A DNA stretch of 6,125 bases. Source: Candidatus Latescibacterota bacterium. Lineage in GTDB: Bacteria > Latescibacterota > 4484-107. This document shows, piece by piece, positions 1 through 5,088 of the stretch. The number at the start of each line of letters is the position of its first letter. Position 1 is the first letter of the stretch. Under the pieces are notes generated by a model. That model was not told where the DNA came from, searched no databases, and saw only the letters and a list, made by a program, of their open reading frames with translations. The stretch spans positions 1 to 6,125 of the forward strand of contig JAUWMS010000174.1 in NCBI GenBank assembly GCA_030613045.1, in the 5' to 3' direction. The position numbers were made by a program, and so were the translations under genes.

Positions 1-16
1 CATCGGATCGAAAAGC

Positions 17-45
17 AACATACCAAAAAAAGGCGCACATGGCAA
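17..45 (-). promoter_or_regulatory. candidate sigma-70 promoter reading out of the left edge
   Basis: On the minus strand TTGCCA (45-40) is followed after exactly 17 bases by TATGTT (22-17). These match the TTGACA and TATAAT consensus hexamers at 5 of 6 and 4 of 6 positions. The start point would fall near base 10. A minus-strand ATG occupies 3-1 but has no clear Shine-Dalgarno sequence, so the gene it would serve, if any, lies outside the window. AT-rich DNA yields such matches by chance, so this is only a candidate. Confidence 0.3.
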
Positions 46-124
46 GAAAAATTTTCTCATTTGAGCCTTTTTTTTATAAGAATGGAAAAAATTTCCTAAG
101 ACCCTATCCGAGAATATTTAGCAT

Positions 125-142
125 ACAGGGGATTTCCCCTGT
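125..142. repeat. perfect 8-bp inverted repeat, operator-like
   Basis: ACAGGGGATTTCCCCTGT is an 8-bp perfect inverted repeat around a 2-base TT centre. The centre is too short for a good RNA hairpin unless the inner pair opens. The shape therefore fits a binding site for a dimeric DNA-binding protein better than a terminator. No regulator is assigned. Confidence 0.4.
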
Positions 143-164
143 TGGCAGCGCATGAGTTGCACTT

Positions 165-186
165 AGCGCCCTTCGGGCGGGCTTTT
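165..186 (+). terminator. weak terminator-like hairpin
   Basis: AGC plus GCCC pairs with GGGC plus GCT around a TTC loop, with a two-G bulge, and four T follow on the plus strand. It would suit the end of a rightward transcript, yet no convincing rightward gene precedes it. The only candidate is the unrecognised 38-codon frame ending at 155. Confidence 0.25.
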
Positions 187-217
187 GTAAGTCTTCGATA
201 AGCAAAGCGTGTTTTCT

Positions 218-298
218 ATCAGGAATCCAGGAAACCAGGAGAGGGCCAAGGTCCATTACGTAGGCATTGTCTTTCTCCTAACTTCCTGGCCTCCTGAT
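218..298. repeat. inverted pair of three-octad repeat arrays
   Basis: The left arm (218-241) reads as three octads ATCAGGAA, TCCAGGAA, ACCAGGAG. The right arm (275-298), read on the minus strand, gives ATCAGGAG, GCCAGGAA, GTTAGGAG. The arms agree at 19 of 24 positions across a 33-base loop. The shared core is CAGGA or AGGA every eight bases, so this is both a tandem array and a long imperfect palindrome. Transcription of either strand would give a long hairpin. No T-run follows, so it is not an ordinary terminator. Confidence 0.6.
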
Positions 299-337
299 TG
301 GAAGGGATTTTGCCCGGAAACTGAATTAAACAAAAAA

Positions 338-390
338 ATGAAAATTTCTATACGATCAAGTTATGCGCTGCGGACTACTCGTCCTTTCTC
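338..390 (+). pseudogene. 5' remnant of an Rrf2-family regulator gene
   Basis: The ATG at 338 opens with MKISIRSSYALR. This matches the highly characteristic start of Rrf2-family winged-helix regulators (usually MKIS or MRLS, then R/K-x-x-YALR, then a hydrophobic helix such as ALLDLAL). After YALR the same frame continues TTRPFSF and loses the match. One base over, the DNA reads GLLVLSP, which is reminiscent of the expected hydrophobic helix and suggests a one-base deletion near 374. No helix-turn-helix, cysteine cluster or later Rrf2 sequence follows, and a terminator begins at 419. No good Shine-Dalgarno sequence lies just upstream, only an A-run. I infer a decayed stub; a chance match is the alternative. 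Confidence 0.35.
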
Positions 391-418
391 CTTTGACACC
401 GCGCTCCGTGCAAAAAGA

Positions 419-481
419 AAAAACCCGGCCTGCTCGGATGGATCGTTCCGTCTTTCTTCGATCCAACGAGGCCGGGTTTTT
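419..481. terminator. strong hairpin terminator, probably bidirectional
   Basis: Thirteen perfect pairs join 419-431 to 469-481 (AAAAACCCGGCCT with its complement). A second helix joins 439-445 to 459-465 around a 13-base loop. On the minus strand the GC stem is followed by TTTTTTCTTTTT, an excellent U-tract, 23 bases after the flavodoxin stop codon. On the plus strand it is followed by TTTTTCGTCTTTT, so it can also stop rightward transcription. Confidence 0.85.
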
Positions 482-503
482 CGTCTTTTGATCATCCAAA
501 AGC

Positions 504-992
504 TCAGGCAAACAATTCAACCGTTTTCTCGGCGATGTTCTCTCCGAGCTTCACGCAGCGTTCGGCGTAGAGACCTTCCGGGCGTCTTGCGGACACCGCT
601 CCGAAGTGCAGAAAGGGAGCGCCTTTCGTAATCCCTCCGGAATAGATGAGCATCCCCCGAACCAGCATCGCGGCGATCAGCGTCAACTCCGCGAAGTCCG
701 CCCCGCCGCCTCCGGGCCAGTTCTGGGAGGCAAAGACGCCGCCCAATTTTCCGTCCAGCTTCACCCGGATCTCGTCGAGGACGCGCTTCATCTGCCAACT
801 GATCGTGCCTTCGTACGTAGGCCCACCGAAAAGCACGGCCTTCGCCTCCGCAATGTAGGCTTCGTCCAACTCTTCTATGGACATCATCTTAGCTTCAACG
901 TCCGACACCTTCCGGCATCCCTCTTCGATCAGTTCCGCCATGCGCTTCGTGTTCCCGGTCTCCGAATGATAGACGATAGCGATCTTGATCAT
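504..992 (-). CDS. flavodoxin-family FMN-binding protein
   Basis: This 162-residue protein has the flavodoxin fold signature. A first beta strand (IKIAIVYHS) runs into the phosphate-binding loop SETGNT (residues 10-15). The second flavin loop GGPTYEG (56-62) follows the third strand, and a glycine-rich NWPGGGG segment (91-97) lies in the region that wraps the isoalloxazine ring. The length fits single-domain flavodoxins and WrbA-like NAD(P)H:quinone oxidoreductases. The exact electron partner cannot be told from sequence, and I see no nicotinamide-binding domain. The frame is open upstream to 1127, but that overlaps the preceding gene. The ATG at 992 is chosen because GAAAGGAG lies at ideal spacing and the beta strand begins at once. 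It lies 100 bp downstream of the DUF1385 gene with no terminator between, so co-transcription is plausible, and it ends at the hairpin at 419-481. It occupies the place where prfA is commonly found. Confidence 0.88.
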   Translation of the reverse strand: MIKIAIVYHSETGNTKRMAELIEEGCRKVSDVEAKMMSIEELDEAYIAEAKAVLFGGPTYEGTISWQMKRVLDEIRVKLDGKLGGVFASQNWPGGGGADFAELTLIAAMLVRGMLIYSGGITKGAPFLHFGAVSARRPEGLYAERCVKLGENIAEKTVELFA

Positions 993-1087
993 AGTGGACT
1001 CCTTTCGCAGGATTTTCTTAACGGTCCGCTCAGTGGCTTCGGAAGCGACAAAAAGCGCGGGTACGAATGGTCCGCACGCCTCTGACT

Positions 1088-1102
1088 GCGCATCAGATGC
1101 GC
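1088..1102. repeat. inverted repeat centred on a stop codon
   Basis: GCGCATC and GATGCGC flank a single A at 1095, forming a perfect 7-bp inverted repeat. The DUF1385 stop codon (TGA on the minus strand, 1095-1093) lies at its centre. As RNA it can form six pairs around a three-base loop. No U-tract follows, so it is not an intrinsic terminator. Confidence 0.35.
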
Positions 1103-2046
1103 TCGCCGCCCTCTTCGCCAAGTGCATGTTTGAGCGCCGTCAGCGCCACCTCCAACTGCTCGTCGTCCGGCTCCTTCGTGGTGATCTTTTGAAGCCATAG
1201 TCCGGGCGCAATGAGGCACCTCATAATTTTGTGGTCGCTTTTTTTTCCGGAAAACTTGAGCAATTCGTACGAAGCGCCCGCCACCAAAGGCAAAAAGGTG
1301 AAATGCGTGAGAAAACGCTGCCATAGATTCTGGGTGTGCCCGAAGACCTCTACAAAAAGCGCATCGGTCACAGAAAAAACGAGGATAGCCAACACGGCTA
1401 CGATGAGGATAAAACTGGTGCCGCACCGGGGATGGAGCGTACTGTACTTCCGGGTGCACTCGACGGTTAGTTCTTCTCCGGCTTCGTATGCAAAAACACT
1501 CTTGTGCTCCGCGCCGTGATATTCGAAGATCCGTCGGATCTCCTTCCAGCGGCTGATGGCCCAGAGATACGCCAAAAAGATCGCGATCCGGATTCCTCCG
1601 GCAATGAGATTGAATCCCAGCGCGCCCCGTGAAGCGTGAAGCAGTTGAGCCGCGAGAAGCGGAAGAAAGAAAAACAATCCCACTCCCAACGCTAAGGCGA
1701 GGACCAGCGAGCCGCCCAAAAGGAGCTCGTCGAAGAACACCTGCCGCTTCGTACGCGGGTTGTCCTCCTTTTTTTGCTCCTCCTCCTGCGCCTCCTTCAT
1801 CGCCACGTCCGCCGAATAGCTCAACGTCCGGATGCCGATGACCAGCATCTCAAAAAAGGAAACAGCGCCTCGCAGAATGGGGATATTTAAGATCTTGTAC
1901 CGTTTGGACAGCGCAAGATAGGGATCGACTTTAACCGTGATTTTTTTATCCAGCGTTCGCACGGCCGTGGCTATGGCCTTCGGGGCGCGCATCATGACCC
2001 CTTCGATGACCGCCTGGCCGCCTACGGATTGAGGCTTGGATGACAT
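1093..2046 (-). CDS. DUF1385 membrane protein (YqhQ-like)
   Basis: This 317-residue protein belongs to the DUF1385/YqhQ family, whose biochemical role is not established to my knowledge. The N-terminus carries the family hallmark VGGQAVIEGVMMR (residues 8-20). The conserved motifs EYHGAEHK (175-182) and HPRCGT (205-210) follow; their His, Glu and Cys residues suggest a metal site, which is inference. Hydrophobic stretches at about 108-136, 145-165, 210-232 and 246-265 suggest four membrane segments. A charged Glu/Lys-rich linker (84-100) precedes the first, so the N-terminal domain is probably cytoplasmic. The ATG at 2046 follows CGGAGG at close spacing. rpmE lies upstream but behind its own terminator, so this gene probably has a separate promoter in the 2047-2137 spacer. 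Family members often sit between rpmE and prfA; here a flavodoxin gene follows instead. Confidence 0.9.
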   Translation of the reverse strand: MSSKPQSVGGQAVIEGVMMRAPKAIATAVRTLDKKITVKVDPYLALSKRYKILNIPILRGAVSFFEMLVIGIRTLSYSADVAMKEAQEEEQKKEDNPRTKRQVFFDELLLGGSLVLALALGVGLFFFLPLLAAQLLHASRGALGFNLIAGGIRIAIFLAYLWAISRWKEIRRIFEYHGAEHKSVFAYEAGEELTVECTRKYSTLHPRCGTSFILIVAVLAILVFSVTDALFVEVFGHTQNLWQRFLTHFTFLPLVAGASYELLKFSGKKSDHKIMRCLIAPGLWLQKITTKEPDDEQLEVALTALKHALGEEGGERI

Positions 2047-2060
2047 GGTTCCTCCGAGGT

Positions 2061-2088
2061 TGAAACGTAAAACGTGAAACGTGAAAGG
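2061..2088. repeat. four tandem degenerate heptads (TGAAACG type)
   Basis: Four exact-length heptads run without interruption: TGAAACG, TAAAACG, TGAAACG, TGAAAGG. They lie 14 bases upstream of the DUF1385 start codon, between it and the rpmE terminator, so they fall within its promoter or leader region. On the minus strand they read as TTCACGT-type repeats. Confidence 0.7.
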
Positions 2089-2137
2089 ATTCGCACCACG
2101 CGAAATTCTTTGCTATCTCTGCCACGAGAAAGGAAAA

Positions 2138-2186
2138 AGGGCGGCTTCTCCGAGTCTGCTTATGTGCAGACTCCCGAAGCCGCCCT
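2138..2186 (-). terminator. intrinsic terminator of rpmE
   Basis: An 11-bp perfect outer stem (2138-2148 with 2176-2186, AGGGCGGCTTC) is continued, after a small internal loop, by an 8-bp inner stem (2152-2159 with 2166-2173, GAGTCTGC). The terminal loop has six bases. On the minus strand CCCTTTTTCC follows, giving a U-tract. The hairpin starts 14 bases after the rpmE stop codon. The plus strand has no T-run after it, so it acts leftward only. Confidence 0.9.
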
Positions 2187-2200
2187 CACATGCGCGCTGG

Positions 2201-2461
2201 TTAAACTTCCATTTTTTCTTCAGCTTTTGCTTCCGCCTCTGTTTCCTTTTTGGCTTCGGCGTCCGCCAAGCCGTATTTCTTTCGGAAGCGCTCCACCCGA
2301 CCGGCGCTATCCACCAGTTTTTGCTTTCCCGTAAAGAAGGGATGGCAGTTGGAACAAATTTCCACCTTCAGGGTCTTAACGGTAGATCGTGTATGCACCA
2401 CATTGCCGCAACTGCAAGTGACCGTGGTGTCTACATATTTTGGATGAATGCCTTTTTTCAT
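2201..2461 (-). CDS. rpmE: ribosomal protein L31 (bL31), zinc-binding type
   Basis: This is a large-subunit ribosomal protein that bridges the two subunits near the central protuberance. The start MKKGIHPKY and the core [20 protein letters not shown] are diagnostic. Four cysteines (C16, C18, C36, C39) form the zinc ribbon, so this is the zinc-containing paralogue and not the Cys-less form induced in zinc starvation. The usual protein ends soon after the FRKKYG segment (59-64). This one continues for about 22 residues that are rich in Ala, Glu and Lys and look helical and acidic, giving 86 residues instead of roughly 65-75. The ATG at 2461 is preceded by GAAAGGGAAA, a serviceable Shine-Dalgarno sequence. 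The DUF3108-like gene ends 46 bp upstream, and a strong terminator follows downstream. Confidence 0.97.
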   Translation of the reverse strand: MKKGIHPKYVDTTVTCSCGNVVHTRSTVKTLKVEICSNCHPFFTGKQKLVDSAGRVERFRKKYGLADAEAKKETEAEAKAEEKMEV

Positions 2462-2507
2462 AACTATTTCCCTTTCATGGAAAAAGTGTCAACAGTAGTT
2501 TTTCCCT

Positions 2508-3161
2508 TCATTGCTCATTTACCAGTTCCGTGAACATGCCCCGTGCCACTTTCGACTTGACAAACACGCCATCGGACTTCCTGAACCAGAACGTCTGACT
2601 GAAAAAACTGGAAAGCATCCCAGTCAATCCCCATTTAACTCTCATGGTCTCAATCTGTTCCCCGTTCACTACAATGGTTTCAGTGCCCTGATTCTCCGCC
2701 TTCATTTTGTATTCGGAGAGATTATCCGGTCGAAGTGTCCAAAACTCCTGAGACTTCTCGCCGGACCGGACAAATTCCGAAAGTCCCAAGGCAGGGTGGA
2801 AGAAGAAAGGGTGGCCGTCAATGTTTATCCTTTTATCTATTTCTTTTCCTCTATTCCTGCCCTTGATCAAAAGGTGATCGCCTTTTCTTTCACCCACATA
2901 CTCCGTCTCTCTTTTTGGATCGGAGACGTTCCAGCTTCGGACGGCATAGTCAGAACTTAGGACGTGCTCCACCTTATCCCCATTCGCTTTGCCCTTCCAT
3001 TGCGCCAGGATCCTATCAGAAGCAAGATTCCCGATGTGAATGGACATTTCGGTGGGGGGGACTCCGGCTTTTTCCTTATACACTTTATAGAAAAGCGTTT
3101 TTTCCGCATGCACGGAACCACTCATCAAGAACAGAGCAAGTAGTGTTATGAGTGGCTTCAT
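2508..3161 (-). CDS. exported DUF3108-like protein of unknown function
   Basis: This 217-residue protein begins with a typical signal peptide: Lys2, a hydrophobic core LITLLALFLM, and an AxA-like site ending VHA at residue 19. The mature chain should lie in the periplasm or outer envelope. It is beta-rich with alternating charged and hydrophobic residues, and near its end has WFRKSDGVFVK (192-202). That segment, with the overall layout, resembles the DUF3108 family; I assign this from memory with moderate confidence. No lipobox or membrane anchor is seen. The frame is open upstream to 3299, but that stretch is coded by spacer repeats (SKRKGHKEDAK). The ATG at 3161 is preferred because it starts the signal peptide and has AAAGAG upstream. 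Sampled rows are AT-richer (21-33 GC per 60) than in neighbouring genes, compatible with a different origin. Its place beside a FadL-type gene hints at an envelope role, which is inference. Confidence 0.75.
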   Translation of the reverse strand: MKPLITLLALFLMSGSVHAEKTLFYKVYKEKAGVPPTEMSIHIGNLASDRILAQWKGKANGDKVEHVLSSDYAVRSWNVSDPKRETEYVGERKGDHLLIKGRNRGKEIDKRINIDGHPFFFHPALGLSEFVRSGEKSQEFWTLRPDNLSEYKMKAENQGTETIVVNGEQIETMRVKWGLTGMLSSFFSQTFWFRKSDGVFVKSKVARGMFTELVNEQ

Positions 3162-3220
3162 AGGGGACTCTTTCACTATCAAAAGTTTGATTCCAAGCGA
3201 AACGTTCGCAAAAATTTCTT

Positions 3221-3259
3221 CTCCGCGTATCTTTGCGTCTTCTTTGTGACCTTTGCGCT
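3221..3259. repeat. degenerate CTTTGCG-type tandem repeat
   Basis: Units CTCCGCGTAT, CTTTGCGTCT (plus one T), CTTTGTGAC and CTTTGCGCT follow one another with a 9-11 base period. On the minus strand they read as GCAAAG-type repeats. They lie 60 bases upstream of the DUF3108-like start codon. Similar 'CTTTGCGTCTTTGCG' strings occur in intergenic DNA of many bacteria. Their translation creates the false N-terminal extension of that gene. Confidence 0.6.
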
Positions 3260-3269
3260 TTGAGGAGTG

Positions 3270-3318
3270 CAGCGTGACAGCAGAAAACCCGTTGTTCACC
3301 TTGCTGTCACGCTGTCAT
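3270..3318. repeat. 12-bp inverted repeat with a tandem octad in one arm
   Basis: CAGCGTGACAGC (3270-3281) is the perfect complement of GCTGTCACGCTG (3303-3314), with a 21-base loop. The right arm is also part of a tandem octad, GCTGTCAC then GCTGTCAT (3303-3318). It lies 17 bases after the FadL-type stop codon in the direction of transcription. No U-tract follows on either strand, so it could protect the 3' end of the mRNA or help pausing, but it is not a standard intrinsic terminator. Confidence 0.6.
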
Positions 3319-3330
3319 TTGTCGGAGTGC

Positions 3331-4596
3331 TCAGAACCGATACCCCACACTCACGTTAAAAATATGAGCCGTGGTGTCATAGTCGCCATTCAGAAGTCCG
3401 GCGTATGCAGGCTCCGCGTTTTCGCTCGTCCGCTCCGCAAACAGCACCACAAAATACGCCAGATCAATGTCCATATTGCCGAGTGTGTACCCCATGCCCA
3501 ATGCCACGTTATTCCGATTTGCCCCGGGCAGCGTGGCGCTGAGGTGCTCGTCCTGGAGCGGCGATTGATCGTACCCGTATCCGGCCCTCAGAGCAAGCAC
3601 GTCGCTGAACTGATATTCAGCGCCGAGGCGGAGTATGAACGTGTCCTTATAATCCTGGATGAGCGCGGACGCTTTCGTCGGAGCCGCCGGATTGCCAAAA
3701 GGAGTTTCAAAGGTAATGGCAATGCTGTCCGCTCCGGACCATCCGAACCAATTTACATCAGCGGCGAAGGTCCATTTTTCCATCGGCATATAGGAAATCC
3801 CTGCCGCGAGAACAGAGGGCATATGCATCTCAGCGCCGCCTCCGCCGCTGGGGAAGAGCGCCGCAAAGGGGGCAGGCGCTGTAAACTCGACGTCGCCGTC
3901 GTATTCGATGTCGGCCGAATGGCGGTAGGAAAGGCCCAATTGGACCTCTTCAGAAGCCTTGAACAGCAGACCGGCATTGAAGCTCATCGCATCGCCGGCG
4001 CCGGTGAGTTTCAGATCGGTCTCGCCCAAAAGTTGGTACGGGGGTAGCGGGTTCATAACCGGAATTTTGCTTCCCAATTCCACAGTGGAGATAATGTAAT
4101 CAAATCCCACGGCGAGCGAAAGCCGCGGCGTCGCTTGATAGGCGATGGTGGGATTGAGGTAGAAGGTTTGCAGTTCGGTCTTCACGGCCGCGTATTTACC
4201 ACTCCAGTCTTCGGGCCACTCGGTTCCCAGTCCGAACGGGGTGAAAAAGCCAAAGCCCGCCGTGAGCTTTTCGTTGATCTGATAGGTCGCATAGAGATGC
4301 GATGGAGTATACAGTTGACTTTCCTGATCGGTTTTTACACCCGAAGCGCTGGTAAATGAACCCATCGGCTTGATGAGCGCTGTTCCCAGCCCGATTTGAA
4401 GCCCCGCATTGTCCGTGATTCCCGCCGGGTTGTAGAACACAGCGGATGGGCCCTCGGCAATCGCCGTATAAGCCCCGGCCATCCCGATTGCACGTGCGCC
4501 GTGCTCGTAGATTTCATACCCTCCCGCAAAGGCGAGCGTACACGACAACAGGAAAAACAAAAAAACCAAACCCAGAACAGAACCGTTTCGTTTCAT
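3331..4596 (-). CDS. FadL/OmpP1/TodX-family outer-membrane channel
   Basis: This 421-residue beta-barrel protein of the FadL family carries hydrophobic molecules such as long-chain fatty acids, alkanes or aromatics across the outer membrane. A signal peptide (MKRNGSVLGL then a Phe/Leu-rich core) ends near LAFA at residue 24. Next comes the N-terminal plug region with family hallmarks: ARAIGMAGA (34-42) and AVFYNPAGI (52-60, with the near-invariant NPAG). The rest alternates amphipathic beta strands and glycine/aromatic-rich turns. The chain ends SVGYRF, whose terminal Phe is the usual BAM-complex recognition signal. Length is typical for the family (about 400-450). The ATG at 4596 is supported by GAGGAGGT at good spacing. 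Substrate cannot be deduced, and no fatty-acid or hydrocarbon enzymes lie nearby in the window. A signal-peptide cysteine (C19) lies in LLSC, a poor lipobox, so a lipoprotein is unlikely. Confidence 0.92.
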   Translation of the reverse strand: MKRNGSVLGLVFLFFLLSCTLAFAGGYEIYEHGARAIGMAGAYTAIAEGPSAVFYNPAGITDNAGLQIGLGTALIKPMGSFTSASGVKTDQESQLYTPSHLYATYQINEKLTAGFGFFTPFGLGTEWPEDWSGKYAAVKTELQTFYLNPTIAYQATPRLSLAVGFDYIISTVELGSKIPVMNPLPPYQLLGETDLKLTGAGDAMSFNAGLLFKASEEVQLGLSYRHSADIEYDGDVEFTAPAPFAALFPSGGGGAEMHMPSVLAAGISYMPMEKWTFAADVNWFGWSGADSIAITFETPFGNPAAPTKASALIQDYKDTFILRLGAEYQFSDVLALRAGYGYDQSPLQDEHLSATLPGANRNNVALGMGYTLGNMDIDLAYFVVLFAERTSENAEPAYAGLLNGDYDTTAHIFNVSVGYRF

Positions 4597-4628
4597 CCTT
4601 TACCTCCTCTGCTTGATGGTGAATATAT

Positions 4629-4649
4629 GGAGGGATTGATCTTCCCTCC
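4629..4649. promoter_or_regulatory. operator-like inverted repeat upstream of the FadL-type gene
   Basis: GGAGGGA (4629-4635) and TCCCTCC (4643-4649) form a perfect 7-bp inverted repeat around a 7-base spacer, 32 bases upstream of the FadL-type start codon. It could be a repressor site or a leader hairpin. It is not followed by a T-run in the direction of transcription (ATATATTC), so it is a poor candidate terminator for the DUF2442 gene that ends at 4768. Confidence 0.4.
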
Positions 4650-4767
4650 GCGAACCTACGCCTGCTTCAGACCATTACGCACACTCAGAAATCCTACGTT
4701 CAGCGAGTGACAGACTCCGCTCCTGCGAGAGCCTTTTCTCATTCTTCTACTTGAGCGCGAACGACCC

Positions 4768-5076
4768 CTATGCCGGCACCGGTGCGGCTCTTACTTCACG
4801 AAATGGTGCTGGACGGGATCGGTTTGGCCGTCGGGCAGGAATTCCATATAGCATACCTTCAGCACTAATATCTTCATCCACGTCTGGCCAGTGCACCCCT
4901 TCGCCGTCCCCAATAATCTCATAATTCGCCCGTTGTTCACGGGTGGCCTCCGACAGTCGCCACGACCAAACCAACGGAACGCTGATCGTACGTCCATCGG
5001 TCAAGCAAGCTGCAATCGTATCATCCGTAACGCGAATGCCTTGAATGAGTGCCTCTGTCCTATCCACAGTGTTCAT
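4768..5076 (-). CDS. DUF2442-domain small protein
   Basis: This 102-residue protein shows the DUF2442 layout. A short N-terminal strand (IQGIRVTDDT) leads to the signature DGRTISVPL (27-35). A Trp/Arg segment follows, then GDGEGVHWPDVDEDIS (56-71) and the closing EGMLYGIPARRP. The last 20 or so residues are Arg/Pro-rich and beyond the conserved domain. DUF2442 proteins are often paired with DUF4160 proteins in toxin-antitoxin-like modules; no DUF4160 gene is visible in the 188 bp upstream or elsewhere in the window, so this copy is an orphan. The ATG at 5076 fits the family's start but has no recognisable Shine-Dalgarno sequence. Instead TATATT lies six bases before it. Its function is unknown; a regulatory or DNA-binding role is speculation. 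Confidence 0.82.
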   Translation of the reverse strand: MNTVDRTEALIQGIRVTDDTIAACLTDGRTISVPLVWSWRLSEATREQRANYEIIGDGEGVHWPDVDEDISAEGMLYGIPARRPNRSRPAPFREVRAAPVPA

Positions 5077-5082
5077 ATCTGT

Positions 5083-5088
5083 AATATA
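5083..5088 (-). promoter_or_regulatory. possible -10 element for a leaderless DUF2442 transcript
   Basis: On the minus strand TATATT ends six bases before the ATG of the DUF2442 gene, which puts the expected start point at the A of the start codon. No purine-rich ribosome site is present in between or just upstream. The -35 region at the right distance (TCATAT or ATCATA) matches TTGACA poorly, so the promoter may be weak or activator-dependent. Confidence 0.3.

Larger units (their letters stand above)
1..337. other. left-end region with no confident gene
   Basis: No reading frame here resembles a known protein. The first 120 bases are AT-rich with long A and T runs. What can be seen is a candidate leftward promoter (17-45), a perfect 8-bp inverted repeat (125-142), a small GC hairpin followed by four T (165-186), and an inverted pair of octad arrays (218-298). 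A plus-strand frame 39-155 (38 codons, ATG preceded by AAGG) is open but resembles nothing I know. The region probably separates the minus-strand flavodoxin unit from a gene lying beyond the left edge. Confidence 0.6.

Noticed and set aside
41..75. GGC...GCC followed by eight T as a rightward terminator
   Set aside because: The pairing is only three GC pairs plus broken A-T pairs; the T-run is part of general AT-richness.
606..1085. 159-codon plus-strand reading frame opposite the flavodoxin gene
   Set aside because: The minus strand has flavin-binding motifs and a good ribosome site; this frame has neither motifs nor a start signal.
993..1127. 45-residue N-terminal extension of the flavodoxin protein
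   Set aside because: It overlaps the DUF1385 gene and lacks flavodoxin similarity; the ATG at 992 has an ideal GAAAGGAG site and begins the first beta strand.
1628..1641. Two CGTGAAG heptads inside the DUF1385 gene, similar to the spacer heptads
   Set aside because: Only two units, and they code for ordinary residues (LLHASRG) in a conserved membrane protein, so chance or codon use explains them.
2061..2088. Heptad array as a CRISPR or phage attachment site
   Set aside because: There are no spacers between units, no cas genes, and no integrase or duplicated tRNA end in the window.
2464..2492. Perfect TTGACA (minus strand, 2492-2487) as an rpmE promoter
   Set aside because: At 16-18 bases spacing there is no acceptable -10 hexamer, and the start point would fall at or inside the rpmE start codon although a ribosome site is present upstream of it.
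2479..2505. GGAAAAA/TTTTTCC inverted repeat as a terminator of the DUF3108-like gene
   Set aside because: The stem is only seven mostly A-T pairs around 13 bases with no separate U-tract; too weak to call.
3253..4047. 264-codon plus-strand reading frame
   Set aside because: It lies opposite the FadL-type gene, reads as low-complexity Arg/His/Gly-rich peptide without family motifs, and is a shadow of the real minus-strand codons.
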